The translations under genes and the position numbers were made by a program. Shown here in pieces: positions 28,028 to 37,883 of a DNA stretch of 64,000 nucleotides. Within the stretch, counting starts at the first letter, position 1. Every line of letters starts with the position of its first letter. A model generated the notes under the pieces. It saw only the letters and a program-made list of their open reading frames with translations. It did not search any database and had not been told where the DNA came from. The stretch is from Streptococcus sp. 68 (GTDB lineage Bacteria; Bacillota; Bacilli; Lactobacillales; Streptococcaceae). The stretch is taken from NCBI RefSeq assembly GCF_013277415.1, contig NZ_VMMX01000001.1, forward strand, positions 3,089 through 67,088, read 5' to 3'.

Positions 28028-28924
28028 GTGAGATGGTTTCATAAATCAAGAAAAACAAACTCTGAATTATTATTTGATATAGTTACCTATGGTTTAGCAA
28101 TTTTCCTTATCCTGTTAATTGTTTATCCGTTATGGTTTGTAGTGATTGCATCTTTTAGTAATCCTTCAGATGTTGCAAACGGGAAGGTATGGTTTATTCC
28201 AAGAGAATGGAAATTAGATGGATATTTACGTCTTATTCAACAACCTTTATTCTTACGTAGCTATCTAAATACCATTTTATATACTGTTGTTGGTACCTTA
28301 GTTGCTTTAGTAGTCAATATTCCAGCTGGTTATGCTTTATCTAGAAAAGAATTAGTTGGTAGAAAATGGATGAGTATTCTATACATAATCCCTATGTTCG
28401 TATCAGGTGGCTTGATTCCTACCTACTTAACAGTAAAGAATGTTGTCCTAATTGATACATTTTGGGTAATGGTAATACCTTTTGCGGTTTCATCATACAA
28501 TATTATTGTTGCTAGAACTTTCTTTAATAATAGTATTCCAGACGGGATGTGGGAGGCTGCGCAAATTGATGGATGTGGTACAATTCGTTATTTTATTAAA
28601 ATAGTTGTTCCGTTATCAAAAGCTATTATAGCAGTTATTGGACTTTGGACTGCAGTTGGTATTTGGAATTCGTGGTTTAATGCTTTAATTTATTTAACGA
28701 ATGAAAATTTACAGCCATTGCAATTAATTTTACGACGTTTACTAATTAGTAATCAAATGTTACAATCGCAAGCAACAGGAGAAGTTGCATCAGATCTTCG
28801 TATTAAAGCCGATATGATGAAATATGCAGCAATTGTTATTTCAACCGCTCCGATTATGTTGCTATATCCCTTTGTTCAAAAATATTTTAATCAAGGCGTA
28901 ATGATTGGCGCCTTGAAAGAATAG
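28028..28924 (+). CDS. Sugar ABC transporter permease (YtcP type)
   Basis: The second, 298-residue permease of the CUT1 importer, with six predicted helices and the EAA loop (MWEAAQIDGCGTIRYFIKIVVPLSK near residue 175). I place the start at GTG 28028, eight bases after AGGAAGGAG; the frame is open from a GTG at 28019, but that codon overlaps the ribosome-binding site. It follows the first permease by 17 bases and precedes the binding protein by nine. Confidence 0.88.
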   Translation: MRWFHKSRKTNSELLFDIVTYGLAIFLILLIVYPLWFVVIASFSNPSDVANGKVWFIPREWKLDGYLRLIQQPLFLRSYLNTILYTVVGTLVALVVNIPAGYALSRKELVGRKWMSILYIIPMFVSGGLIPTYLTVKNVVLIDTFWVMVIPFAVSSYNIIVARTFFNNSIPDGMWEAAQIDGCGTIRYFIKIVVPLSKAIIAVIGLWTAVGIWNSWFNALIYLTNENLQPLQLILRRLLISNQMLQSQATGEVASDLRIKADMMKYAAIVISTAPIMLLYPFVQKYFNQGVMIGALKE

Positions 28925-28933
28925 GAGAAAAAC

Positions 28934-30499
28934 ATGAAAAATAAATCATTTACATATTTGTTCTTAGGAACAGTTACACTTGCTGGCTTAACAGCCTGTG
29001 CAAATTCTAATAATGCGAATAAGGACGATAAGTCTGGAGAAGATTCTTATAAAATCACAACTGTTCGTTGGTCTGACTGGGGAGAAGATTATCATAAAGG
29101 TTTTCTAACTGATTCTGCCAAAGAATCAGGTATCGATGTTAAATGGGACACACTTGTAGCTGCAGATTGGGCAGATAAGAAATCTGTGTTGGTTGCTAGT
29201 GGAGATTTACCAGATGCATTTTTAGGTTCAAATGCTTTTACAGATTCAGAAATTGCTCAGAACCAATCTTTATTTATTCCATTGGAAGATTTAATCAAAG
29301 AAAACATGCCAAATTTAACTAAGGCTATGGAGAAAGAACCTAAGATTAAAGCTATGATTACTTCACCAGATGGTCATATCTACAGTCTACCTAAAAAATT
29401 ACCGATGCGTCCTACTGTAGCTAATCAGCTATTTATTAATAAAAAGTGGCTGGATAATTTAGGATTAAAGGTTCCAGAAACTTATGATGATTTAGTAAAA
29501 GTACTACAAGAATTTAAGGATAAAGATGCGAACGGAAATGGAGACGCTTCTGATGAAATCCCATTTGGAGCAGGAAACTTTGATCCAACATTCTCATATA
29601 TTCTTCCGTTCAATAATCGTTTAGGGGCAGATAATACATATGAAATGTCTGTAAAAGATGGGAAACCAGTCTACCTTCGTACAGAGGAAAGTTATAAACA
29701 AGGGATTGCAGCAATGCACGAATCTTATAAAAAAGGTTTGATTGATCCGGAAATCTTTACAGAAGATACCTCTATGAGTGTAGCAAAACGTATGGATAAG
29801 GGAGTATCTAGAGTAGGTGTTTCTAGTGGTTGGACAGCAGATGCAACGTTTGGCTTACATTCAAGTGAGTATATTGCTCTACCTGCTTTAAAAGGTATGG
29901 ATGGTAAACAATATGTCTTTTCTGATCCAGATCATTACAACTACGGTCGAAATGAAATTTTGATTACAAATAAGAGCAAAAATCCTGCTAAATTATTGAA
30001 ATGGTTGGATAAATTATATACAGATGAAGCAAGTATTCAGAATTTCTATGGATCATTTGGAATAGCTACTGAAAAGAATGGTGATAAGTTTAAAGTGTTA
30101 CCTCCTAAAGATGGTAAATCAGCCGATGAGTATGCATGGATTAATTCACTTCGAGATTTTGGTCCTAAATACGTAAGCGATGATATCAATAGTCGCGTAG
30201 AAATCGATCAAACACAAGGTGATGGATTGAAATTGAAGATGGACCAAGATTTGAAACAATTTGCGTTGCCAGCTTACCCTAATGTGATTTATTCACAAGA
30301 AGAGCTTAACAAATTATCATCAATCTATGTGAGTATTGAATCTTATGTCAAACAACAAGCATCTAAATGGGTAGTTGAAGGTGGCATAGAAAAAGAATGG
30401 GACTCATACAAAGAAACTCTTAAGAATATGGGATTGGACGAATTTATGAAGATTCAACAGGAAGCATATAATCGTTACCAAAAAGAAGTCAAAGAGTAA
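28934..30499 (+). CDS. Sugar-binding lipoprotein of the ABC importer
   Basis: A 521-residue extracellular solute-binding lipoprotein (family 1, LplA-like). The signal peptide ends in the lipobox LTAC, with the lipid-modified Cys at residue 22 followed by a short Asn/Lys/Asp-rich linker. The mature part has the usual long two-lobe layout, with a Ca-binding-like DANGNGDASDEIP loop near residue 198 that is common in this subgroup. It catches the sugar and delivers it to the two permeases. AGGAG precedes the ATG. A terminator follows. Confidence 0.92.
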   Translation: MKNKSFTYLFLGTVTLAGLTACANSNNANKDDKSGEDSYKITTVRWSDWGEDYHKGFLTDSAKESGIDVKWDTLVAADWADKKSVLVASGDLPDAFLGSNAFTDSEIAQNQSLFIPLEDLIKENMPNLTKAMEKEPKIKAMITSPDGHIYSLPKKLPMRPTVANQLFINKKWLDNLGLKVPETYDDLVKVLQEFKDKDANGNGDASDEIPFGAGNFDPTFSYILPFNNRLGADNTYEMSVKDGKPVYLRTEESYKQGIAAMHESYKKGLIDPEIFTEDTSMSVAKRMDKGVSRVGVSSGWTADATFGLHSSEYIALPALKGMDGKQYVFSDPDHYNYGRNEILITNKSKNPAKLLKWLDKLYTDEASIQNFYGSFGIATEKNGDKFKVLPPKDGKSADEYAWINSLRDFGPKYVSDDINSRVEIDQTQGDGLKLKMDQDLKQFALPAYPNVIYSQEELNKLSSIYVSIESYVKQQASKWVVEGGIEKEWDSYKETLKNMGLDEFMKIQQEAYNRYQKEVKE

Positions 30500-30548
30500 T
30501 ACTTTATATGAACTCTTGGTTGTATAAACAAGGGACTAGCTAATTACA

Positions 30549-30585
30549 GGAAGCGAGACTGATAACATCAAATTATCTCGCTTCC
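30549..30585 (+). terminator. Terminator after the ABC importer operon
   Basis: A perfect 10-bp stem (ggaagcgaga / tctcgcttcc) with a 17-base loop and a T-rich tail. Confidence 0.85.
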
Positions 30586-30704
30586 TTTATTCTAATTTTT
30601 AAAGAAATTTGGAAATGTTTTTTAAATAATTTAGGTAATATTTTTGTGCAACTGACATTCTAAAATATAGAGTTAAGGCAATCGATTTTATGGAGATATC
30701 TATT

Positions 30705-31349
30705 ATGCAAAAATTATTTTCATTAGATGGAAAAGTGGTTAGAATTTTAACTTTTTTGACAGATTTAATTATTTTAAATACTCTATTTATTGTTAGTTGT
30801 ATTCCAATAGTTACAATTGGGGCATCACTAACTTCTCTTACGACAATGTGGTATCGTATTTTAAAAGGTAAAGATACCGATATTGCTTATCATTATTTTC
30901 GGATCTTTAGACAAAATTTTAAACAATCAACTTTTATTTGGTTGTTTATCCTCCTAATAGAATTACTTTTATATGTGAACTATTGTCTTTGGGGCTATTC
31001 AAGTTTACTTTCAGAGTATAGTTTATTGTTAGTGTTGCCCTTTTTATTTGTTATAATACTTTTGATGAGTGTTATTTTTCCCTATATTGGTCTATTTAAA
31101 GATAATCTAAAAAATAGTATTGTAAATAGCGTATTAATTTGTATGTTAAATCCAATACAAGCTATCATGTTGGTTTTATTTAATATTTCTGTACTATATA
31201 TGAGTTTTAGTAGTCCAGAACGCGTTTTAACAGCTATTTACGTATTTACATTTGGGGGATTTGCTTTTTGTGGATTGATGAATGTAACGATAACAAATAA
31301 AATGTTTGATAAGGTAAAGAAATTTACTAAAAGGAGGACAACAAATTGA
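30705..31349 (+). CDS. DUF624 (YesL-like) membrane protein
   Basis: A 214-residue membrane protein with five or six hydrophobic helices. The N-terminus (LDGKVVRILTFLTDLIILNTLFIVSCIPIVTIGAS) is diagnostic of DUF624/YesL proteins, which accompany YesMN-type systems and CUT1 importers in many Firmicutes and whose role is unknown. Of two in-frame ATGs (30690 and 30705) the second has a properly spaced TGGAG. The stop overlaps the TTG start of the GH31 gene, so the two are translationally coupled. Confidence 0.82.
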   Translation: MQKLFSLDGKVVRILTFLTDLIILNTLFIVSCIPIVTIGASLTSLTTMWYRILKGKDTDIAYHYFRIFRQNFKQSTFIWLFILLIELLLYVNYCLWGYSSLLSEYSLLLVLPFLFVIILLMSVIFPYIGLFKDNLKNSIVNSVLICMLNPIQAIMLVLFNISVLYMSFSSPERVLTAIYVFTFGGFAFCGLMNVTITNKMFDKVKKFTKRRTTN

Positions 31350-33559
31350 AAATTTTTAAGGGAGAGTTTTATCGAATCTCTGTATTAACAGACAAGCTAG
31401 TAAGGTTAGAATACTCTCAAACTGGAAGTTTTGAGGATAGGACTACACAACTTATCTATAATAGAGATTTTGGCCAAGTTTCGTTAGATTATATCGAGAC
31501 ATCAAACGTACTAGATATTATGACGGACTATTTTCATCTGCACTTTAATAAAGGAGAATTTAACGCCGAAAATTTATTTATAGAATTAAAAGGAAATTTT
31601 GCCGTATATGGTAGTCGCTGGTATTTTGGTGAATCTATTGAAACGTTAAAAGGAACAGCTCGGACTCTGGATGAGGCAGATGGAGCAATCTCGTTAGAAG
31701 ATGGAATTATTAGCAGAAATGGTATAGCCTTATTGGATGATTCTCAAGGATTTATTTGGGATGAACAGTCTGGTTATATTGAGAGAGAAAATCAAATTGA
31801 CCTCTATTTCTTTGCCTATGGGCATGATTATAGAGGAGCAATCAGAGACTTTTACCATTTGACTGGTTCAACACCCTTGTTGCCAAGATATGCTTTAGGC
31901 AATTGGTGGAGTAGATATTGGCCTTATACGTCGGATGAATACTTGGATTTAATAGACAGATTTGAAACAGAGAACATTCCATTATCTATCGGTGTTTTAG
32001 ATATGGATTGGCATATAACTGAAATTCCAACCCGTTTTGGAAGTGGCTGGACAGGATATAGTTGGAATAGAAACTTAATACCTAATCCAGAACAGTTATT
32101 GCAACAACTTCATGATAGAAAGTTAAAACTCTCCTTAAATGTCCATCCTGCTGATGGTATACGGGCTTATGAAGAAGCTTATCCTCAAGTCGCAAAACGA
32201 TTGGGGTTAAATGTAGAATTAGAAGAACCTGCTATTTTTGATTTTTTTAATCCCTCTTTTAGGGAAGCCTACTTTAAAGATGTTCATTATAAGCTAGAAA
32301 AGCAGGGAGTAGATTTTTGGTGGATTGACTGGCAACAGGGGACTCAAGGCATGTTGGATCCACTGTGGCTTTTAAACCATTATCATTATCAGGATAGTTG
32401 TAAAAATGCAGAAGGTGGCTTAATTTTATCAAGGTATGCAGGTCCTGGTAGCCACCGCTACCCTGTTGGTTTTTCAGGAGATACCATTATTAGTTGGAAT
32501 TCCTTAAGATTTCAACCTTATTTTACAGCGACAGCATCAAATATCGGTTATAGTTGGTGGAGCCATGATATCGGTGGGCACATGCTGGGGGATTATGACG
32601 AGGAGCTACAAACTAGATGGCTACAGTTTGGTGTTTTTAGTCCGATCACTCGATTACATAGTTCTAGAAGTCCCTTCAATAGTAAAGAACCTTGGTTTTT
32701 TTCAGAAACAACATCTAAGATTATGAAGAAATACCTTCGTTTGAGACATCAGATGATTCCATATCTATATACCATGAATGTAAAGACACACGAGGAAGGT
32801 GCCCCATTAATTAGCCCAATGTATTATTTCTACCCAGAGAATGATGAGAGTTATAATGTCCCAAACCAATACTTTTTTGGAACAGAACTGATGGTGGCTC
32901 CCATTGTAGAAAAGATGGATTTGGAATTCCAATCTGCAAAAGTAGATGTATGGTTCCCTGAAGGTGAATGGTATGACTTCTTTTCAGAGAAAAAATATAC
33001 AGGTGGTGTGAAGTTGAGTGTTTATAGAGACATTTCGACGATGCCTGTGTTTGCAAAAAGTGGTGCAATCATTCCCTTGGTTGGTTCTGAGATAGATATG
33101 GGTGTTGATTTACCTGAAGTTGTAGATTGGTATGTATTCCCAGGAAAACAACATTCTTTTGAAATGATTGAAGATCAAAATGGTCAAAGATATAAAACAA
33201 GATTATCAATCGATTGGGAAATGGGGATGGTAGAGTTAACATTACAAGGAGATTCTAGTATCGTTCCAAGTAATAGAAGGCATAGAATTCATTTTAAAGG
33301 AACGAATGTGTCTATCATTGAATTGCCAAATAAGAATGATACAGCTAGATTTGAATTGAAAGATAATAAAACGACATCTCTAAATGATGAAGTTTTTAGA
33401 CTACTAAAGACGGCTTCTCTTCCATATGAATTAAAAGATAGATTGTTAAATCAATTCATCAATGCCAAAAATTCTCATGAGTTAATGAATATCTTACATC
33501 ATCAGGATAAGGAATTGAGAGGGCGTTTGTTGGAAATGATATTTACTAATGAAAACTAA
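31346..33559 (+). CDS. Family-31 glycoside hydrolase (alpha-glucosidase/xylosidase type)
   Basis: A 737-residue cytosolic GH31 enzyme acting on alpha-linked saccharides. The N-terminal beta-sandwich is followed by a TIM barrel with GVLDMDWH near residue 218, the nucleophile Asp in WWIDWQQG near 329 and the acid/base Asp in FSGDT near 380. No signal peptide is present, so it works on the imported sugar. The start codon is TTG at 31346 after AAGGAGG, overlapping the DUF624 stop. GH31 members vary in specificity (alpha-glucosidase, alpha-xylosidase, isomaltosidase), and I cannot choose among them. Confidence 0.9.
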   Translation: MKIFKGEFYRISVLTDKLVRLEYSQTGSFEDRTTQLIYNRDFGQVSLDYIETSNVLDIMTDYFHLHFNKGEFNAENLFIELKGNFAVYGSRWYFGESIETLKGTARTLDEADGAISLEDGIISRNGIALLDDSQGFIWDEQSGYIERENQIDLYFFAYGHDYRGAIRDFYHLTGSTPLLPRYALGNWWSRYWPYTSDEYLDLIDRFETENIPLSIGVLDMDWHITEIPTRFGSGWTGYSWNRNLIPNPEQLLQQLHDRKLKLSLNVHPADGIRAYEEAYPQVAKRLGLNVELEEPAIFDFFNPSFREAYFKDVHYKLEKQGVDFWWIDWQQGTQGMLDPLWLLNHYHYQDSCKNAEGGLILSRYAGPGSHRYPVGFSGDTIISWNSLRFQPYFTATASNIGYSWWSHDIGGHMLGDYDEELQTRWLQFGVFSPITRLHSSRSPFNSKEPWFFSETTSKIMKKYLRLRHQMIPYLYTMNVKTHEEGAPLISPMYYFYPENDESYNVPNQYFFGTELMVAPIVEKMDLEFQSAKVDVWFPEGEWYDFFSEKKYTGGVKLSVYRDISTMPVFAKSGAIIPLVGSEIDMGVDLPEVVDWYVFPGKQHSFEMIEDQNGQRYKTRLSIDWEMGMVELTLQGDSSIVPSNRRHRIHFKGTNVSIIELPNKNDTARFELKDNKTTSLNDEVFRLLKTASLPYELKDRLLNQFINAKNSHELMNILHHQDKELRGRLLEMIFTNEN

Positions 33560-33608
33560 TTGAGAAATTTCGTACACAATTTCTATTATTTAATGTGTAA
33601 TAGTTTTA

Positions 33609-33668
33609 CATCTCTATGCTTATTGACTTGTATTTTAGTAATTACAAGTTTTGCATAGGGATGTTTTT
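33609..33668 (+). terminator. Terminator after GH31
   Basis: A long stem (catctctatgc / gcatagggatg, with an inner acttgta/tacaagt pair) is followed by a T run. Confidence 0.8.
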
Positions 33669-33933
33669 GTTTACTGAAGAGGAAAAGATAAGTATGTTTC
33701 AAGGTTTGGAACATTTTTAAACGAAACAAGAGCAAATTTTTAAAGGTGATTTTTCAAAGTAACTTCCATTTGCCTGACCGAAGTGGAAGTTAGTCTGAAA
33801 TGGATTTTTATGGTGGAATTAAGTATGAGACGTTAGATTTTTTCAGAAAATTTTCTAAAACAAACAGGATTTGTTTGACATTTATTTGAAAATTCTGTAA
33901 AATGAATTATTATATCGTTCAAGGAGAATATAT
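33669..33933. other. Gap between GH31 and the POT transporter
   Basis: No gene is seen. A hairpin (aacttccatt...aagtggaagtt, 33761-33791) and AT-rich DNA are the only structure. The ribosome-binding site AAGGAG of the POT gene lies at 33920-33925. Confidence 0.5.
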
Positions 33934-35406
33934 ATGGAAAAACAGAAAACATTTTTTGGACATCCTATGGGCTTGTCCACCCTCTTCTTTACAGAGATGT
34001 GGGAACGCTTTTCTTACTATGGGATGCGAGCTATCCTACTTTACTATATGTACTATAGTGTGCAAGATGGTGGGTTGGGGATGGATAAGACCACGGCTGC
34101 ATCGGTTATGGCGATTTATGGCTCACTGGTATTTTTGTCCTCGGTTGTCGGTGGTTTTGTCAGTGACCGTATTTTAGGAAGCCGTAAGACTGTCTTTTAC
34201 GGTGGGATTCTGATTATGCTAGGGCATATTGCTTTGGCAACACCTTTTGGACAAGTGGCTCTCTATCTTTCTATTGCCTTGATTATCTTTGGAACTGGAT
34301 TTTTAAAACCCAATATCTCAGATATGGTTGGGGGAATTTATGAGAAAGAGGATGATAGACGGGATGCAGGTTTTAGTATCTTTGTCTTTGGTATTAACTT
34401 AGGTGCCTTCGTTGCCCCTTATTTAGTAGGTTATCTAGGTCAGGAAGTCAATTTCCATCTAGGTTTCTCATTAGCTGCCATTGGGATGTTCTTTGGTCTG
34501 GTGAAGTATGTTTTAGATGGGAAGAAATATCTTCCTGAATCAAGTCTTTACCCCACTGATCCACTTTCACAGAAGGACCAGCAGACCTTGATTAAACGCT
34601 TGCTACTTACACTTGTCATGGTTATTCTGGTGATTATAGGCTTAGTCTTTACTCACCAATTTAACGTGGATATGATTGTTAATATCTTTACAGTGATTGC
34701 GGTAATCATTCCAATCTACTATTTCTTCAAAATTTTATCTAGTCAGAAAATAACTGCTACTGAGAGATCCCGAGTATTTGCCTACATTCCTTTATTTATC
34801 GCTGGAGTACTCTTCTGGTCTATTGAGGAGCAGGGGTCTGTTGTTCTCGCTCTATTTGCGGATGATCAAACTCGACTTTACTTTAATGTATTTGGGAATC
34901 AGATTCATTTCCCATCTAGCTTTTTCCAAAGTATCAATCCACTTTTCATTATGATTTATGTGCCGATTTTTGCATGGTTGTGGGGGAAAATGGGTAAAAA
35001 GCAACCGTCCTCTTCTAAGAAATTTGCTTACGGTTTATTAGCAGCAGGTTTATCCTTCTTGTGGATGATGTTACCAGGGATGCTCTTTGGGACAGATGTT
35101 AAGGTCAGTCCTTTCTGGTTGATTATGAGTTGGGCTATTGTGATTGTGGGGGAGATGTTGATTTCGCCTATTGGTCTATCAGTCACTACTAAGCTAGCAC
35201 CAAAATCCTTCCAAGCACAAATGATGTCTATCTGGTTCTTGAGTAACGCTGCTGCCCAAGCTATCAATGCTCAAATTGTAAAATTTTATACAAGCGAAAC
35301 TGAAGTGGCTTACTATGGAATTGTTGGAGGAATTACGATTGTATTCGGTATTATCTTACTCTTCTACGTTCCACGTATTGAAAAACTAATGTCTGGTATC
35401 AAATAG
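33934..35406 (+). CDS. POT-family proton-dependent di/tripeptide transporter
   Basis: A 490-residue membrane symporter of the POT/PTR family (DtpT type) with about 14 helices. The proton-coupling motif ExxERFxYYG is present as EMWERFSYYGMR at residues 21-32, and the family's second signature GGFVSDRILGSRKTVFYGG lies near 72-90. It imports di- and tripeptides. It stands alone between the accessory sugar genes and the SOS cassette, transcribed on its own. The ATG follows AAGGAG. Length and motifs are intact. Confidence 0.92.
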   Translation: MEKQKTFFGHPMGLSTLFFTEMWERFSYYGMRAILLYYMYYSVQDGGLGMDKTTAASVMAIYGSLVFLSSVVGGFVSDRILGSRKTVFYGGILIMLGHIALATPFGQVALYLSIALIIFGTGFLKPNISDMVGGIYEKEDDRRDAGFSIFVFGINLGAFVAPYLVGYLGQEVNFHLGFSLAAIGMFFGLVKYVLDGKKYLPESSLYPTDPLSQKDQQTLIKRLLLTLVMVILVIIGLVFTHQFNVDMIVNIFTVIAVIIPIYYFFKILSSQKITATERSRVFAYIPLFIAGVLFWSIEEQGSVVLALFADDQTRLYFNVFGNQIHFPSSFFQSINPLFIMIYVPIFAWLWGKMGKKQPSSSKKFAYGLLAAGLSFLWMMLPGMLFGTDVKVSPFWLIMSWAIVIVGEMLISPIGLSVTTKLAPKSFQAQMMSIWFLSNAAAQAINAQIVKFYTSETEVAYYGIVGGITIVFGIILLFYVPRIEKLMSGIK

Positions 35407-35509
35407 AGAAAAACTGGAATTTCTGTAAGAATTCTAAAAGTTAGAGCAATTATTCATTCAAAGGATTTAGTTCTGTATTGTATAGGGCTAGGTCCTTTTA
35501 GTTTGATTA

Positions 35510-35617
35510 ATACTCTTCGAAAATCAAATTCAAACCGCGTCAACGTCGCCTTGCCGTACTCAAGTACAGCCTGCGGCTAGTTTCCTAGTTTGCTCTTTGA
35601 TTTTCATTGAGTATAAA
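35510..35617. repeat. BOX repeat element
   Basis: Nearly the same sequence as the BOX copy at 62785, with the typical ends and the cgtcaacgtcgccttgccgt central block. It is intergenic between the POT gene and the SOS cassette. Confidence 0.9.
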
Positions 35618-35641
35618 ACTCACGATGTTTCTGCTTTTCCT

Positions 35642-35666
35642 AGTGGACATTTGTCTACTTTTTTTA
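35642..35666. promoter_or_regulatory. 18-bp palindrome upstream of the SOS cassette
   Basis: AGTGGACATTTGTCTACT is a near-perfect palindrome followed by seven T residues. It may be the terminator of the POT gene, or an operator for the HdiR-like repressor encoded 112 bases downstream. The sequence alone does not decide. An AGGAGG at 35767 serves the repressor gene. Confidence 0.5.
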
Positions 35667-35777
35667 TACAATAAAACTAAACCATGTTGGTTGAGTCCTA
35701 AAAATCTGGATTCAAGCATCGATTAGTCTTTCTAAGGGAGATAATGTCCATTAAATCATCATAATAGGAGGTGAAGT

Positions 35778-36464
35778 ATGTATCAGCCAGAAAAATTAAA
35801 GGCTCGGAGGAAAGAGTTAAAACTAACACAAAAGGAAATTGCAGAGCAACTTGGGATTAGCTTTCAGGCTTACTCAGCTTGGGAACGTGGAGTCAAGGAA
35901 CCGTCCAAGGAGAAGGTATTCCAGCTAGAGAATATTTTAAAAGTACCAAAAGGATATTTTACTCAGATCGAGATTGTCCGTCTCTACCATAGCCTCTCCA
36001 AGCAAGGGCAGGAGAAGGTTGTTCTCTATGCTCGCAACCTATCTCAAGAGGAGCAAGCCCAAAAAGTAACAGCTATTCCAGAGCGTCTCTACGAGTACCG
36101 TGTTTATGAACGCATGTCAGCAGGGATTGGGGCTTCGGTCTACGATGATCAGAATTTTGATACGGTTTACTTTAATGAGGAGTTGGCCCATGATTTTGCG
36201 TCATGGGTGTCTGGGGACTCCATGGAACCTAAATACCAAAATGGTTCAGTAGCTCTGATTCGAGAGACAGGATTTGACTATGACGGGGCGGTTTATGCAG
36301 TGGTTTGCAACAACCAGACCTATATCAAACGGGTCTATCGAGAGGAGAATGGATTGCGTCTGGTCTCTATCAATCCTAAATACAAGGATATTTTCATCTC
36401 CTATGAGGAAGATCATCGGATTGTGGGGATTATCGTTGGGAACTTTGTGCCGATGGAGGGCTAG
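35778..36464 (+). CDS. hdiR: HdiR/LexA-like self-cleaving repressor
   Basis: A 228-residue repressor. Residues 6-60 are an XRE helix-turn-helix (LTQKEIAEQLGISFQAYSAWERG). The C-terminal S24 peptidase domain has a candidate Ala115-Gly116 cleavage site (RMSAGIGA), nucleophile Ser148 in SGDSMEP and general base Lys184 in YIKRV. By family knowledge, RecA filaments trigger self-cleavage after DNA damage and release the cassette. The umuC-like gene starts three bases after the stop. It is the regulator of the four-gene cassette. Confidence 0.9.
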   Translation: MYQPEKLKARRKELKLTQKEIAEQLGISFQAYSAWERGVKEPSKEKVFQLENILKVPKGYFTQIEIVRLYHSLSKQGQEKVVLYARNLSQEEQAQKVTAIPERLYEYRVYERMSAGIGASVYDDQNFDTVYFNEELAHDFASWVSGDSMEPKYQNGSVALIRETGFDYDGAVYAVVCNNQTYIKRVYREENGLRLVSINPKYKDIFISYEEDHRIVGIIVGNFVPMEG

Positions 36465-36467
36465 CCA

Positions 36468-37883
36468 ATGGGCTACTTTGATTATTCTAGAGAGCCCAAA
36501 AGTGATATTGCCTTTGTCGATATGAAATCCTTTTATGCCAGTGTTGAGTGCGTGAAAAGGGGCTTACATCCGCTGAAAACCTCGCTTTGTGTCATGAGTC
36601 GCGCGGATAATTCAACTGGTCTTATTCTAGCCTCCTCTCCCCTGTTTAAGAAGATTTTTGGCAAGTCAAATGTTGGTCGGGCCTATGATCTGCCCTTTGA
36701 TATCAAAACGCGAAAATTTTCTTATTACAATGCTCGAAAGCAAGGGTTACCGACCGACTCAGACTATGTTCGCTACATCGAAGATTGGGCTCAAGTGACC
36801 TTGATTGTGCCACCTAGGATGGATGAATATATAGCAGTCAATATGGAAATCCAGCGAATCTTTCAAAACTATGGCAGTCCAGATGATATTTATCCCTACT
36901 CTATCGATGAGGGCTTTATTGACCTGACTAGTTCGCTAAACTATTTCATCCCAGATAAGAGTCTCTCTCGTAAAGACAAGTTGGATTTGCTATCTGCTCG
37001 TATTCAGAGGGATATTTGGAGGCAGACAGGGATCTACTCTACAGTGGGCATGTCAAATGCCAATCCTTTAATGGCCAAGTTGGCTCTGGATAATGAGGCC
37101 AAGCACACTCCGACCATGAGGGCCAACTGGTCTTACCAGGATGTGGAAGAGAAGGTCTGGGCAATCCCTAAGATGACGGATTTTTGGGGGATTGGCAGGC
37201 GGATGGAGAAACGCTTGCATGCTCTGGGGATTTTTTCCATCAAGGAATTGGCAACCAGCAATCCTGACCAGCTAAAGAAAGTTCTGGGTCAGTCTGGCTT
37301 GCGTTTGTGGTTTCATGCTAACGGGATTGATGAGAGCAATGTTCATAAGCCCTATAAAGCCAAATCCAAGGGCTTGGGGAATTCTCAAATCTTGCCGAGA
37401 GACTACGTGAAGCTACGGGATATTGAAATTATTCTCCGAGAAATGGCAGAGCAGGTAGCTATTAGACTGAGAAGGTCTGGCAAGAAAACAACCCTTGTCT
37501 CTATCTATGTCGGTTTCTCTAAACAGGAAGTTAGGCCGTCTATTCACACACAAATAAAGATCGAACCGACCAATAATACAGCTGTCTTAACGAATTATGT
37601 TTTGAAGTTATTTCATAACAAATACACTTCTGGAGCAGTCAGAAGTGTCGGAGTTAACTATTCAGGCTTTGTAGACGAGTCCTTTGGATTGATTTCCCTC
37701 TTTAATGATGTTGACAAGTTAGAAAAAGAAGAAAGGCTCCAGACGGCCATTGACTCGATTCGGGAACAATTTGGTTTCACTTCCCTTTTAAGAGCCAATG
37801 CACTGGAAGAAGCCTCTAGGAGTCTTGCCAGAAGCAAGCTGATTGGGGGACATTCTGCTGGAGGATTAGATGGATTAAAATGA
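36468..37883 (+). CDS. umuC: Y-family translesion DNA polymerase (UmuC-like)
   Basis: A 471-residue error-prone polymerase. The palm has DMKSFYASVE (metal-binding Asp18) and the catalytic pair in YSIDEGFIDLT near residue 147. The little finger spans about 280-400. Its length and N-terminus (YSREPKSDIAFVDMKSFYASVE) match the Gram-positive UmuC/UvrX type carried on conjugative elements and SOS cassettes rather than the chromosomal DinB. It would bypass lesions at the cost of mutations. It overlaps the next gene by four bases (ATGA), so the cassette is one transcript. Confidence 0.92.
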   Translation: MGYFDYSREPKSDIAFVDMKSFYASVECVKRGLHPLKTSLCVMSRADNSTGLILASSPLFKKIFGKSNVGRAYDLPFDIKTRKFSYYNARKQGLPTDSDYVRYIEDWAQVTLIVPPRMDEYIAVNMEIQRIFQNYGSPDDIYPYSIDEGFIDLTSSLNYFIPDKSLSRKDKLDLLSARIQRDIWRQTGIYSTVGMSNANPLMAKLALDNEAKHTPTMRANWSYQDVEEKVWAIPKMTDFWGIGRRMEKRLHALGIFSIKELATSNPDQLKKVLGQSGLRLWFHANGIDESNVHKPYKAKSKGLGNSQILPRDYVKLRDIEIILREMAEQVAIRLRRSGKKTTLVSIYVGFSKQEVRPSIHTQIKIEPTNNTAVLTNYVLKLFHNKYTSGAVRSVGVNYSGFVDESFGLISLFNDVDKLEKEERLQTAIDSIREQFGFTSLLRANALEEASRSLARSKLIGGHSAGGLDGLK

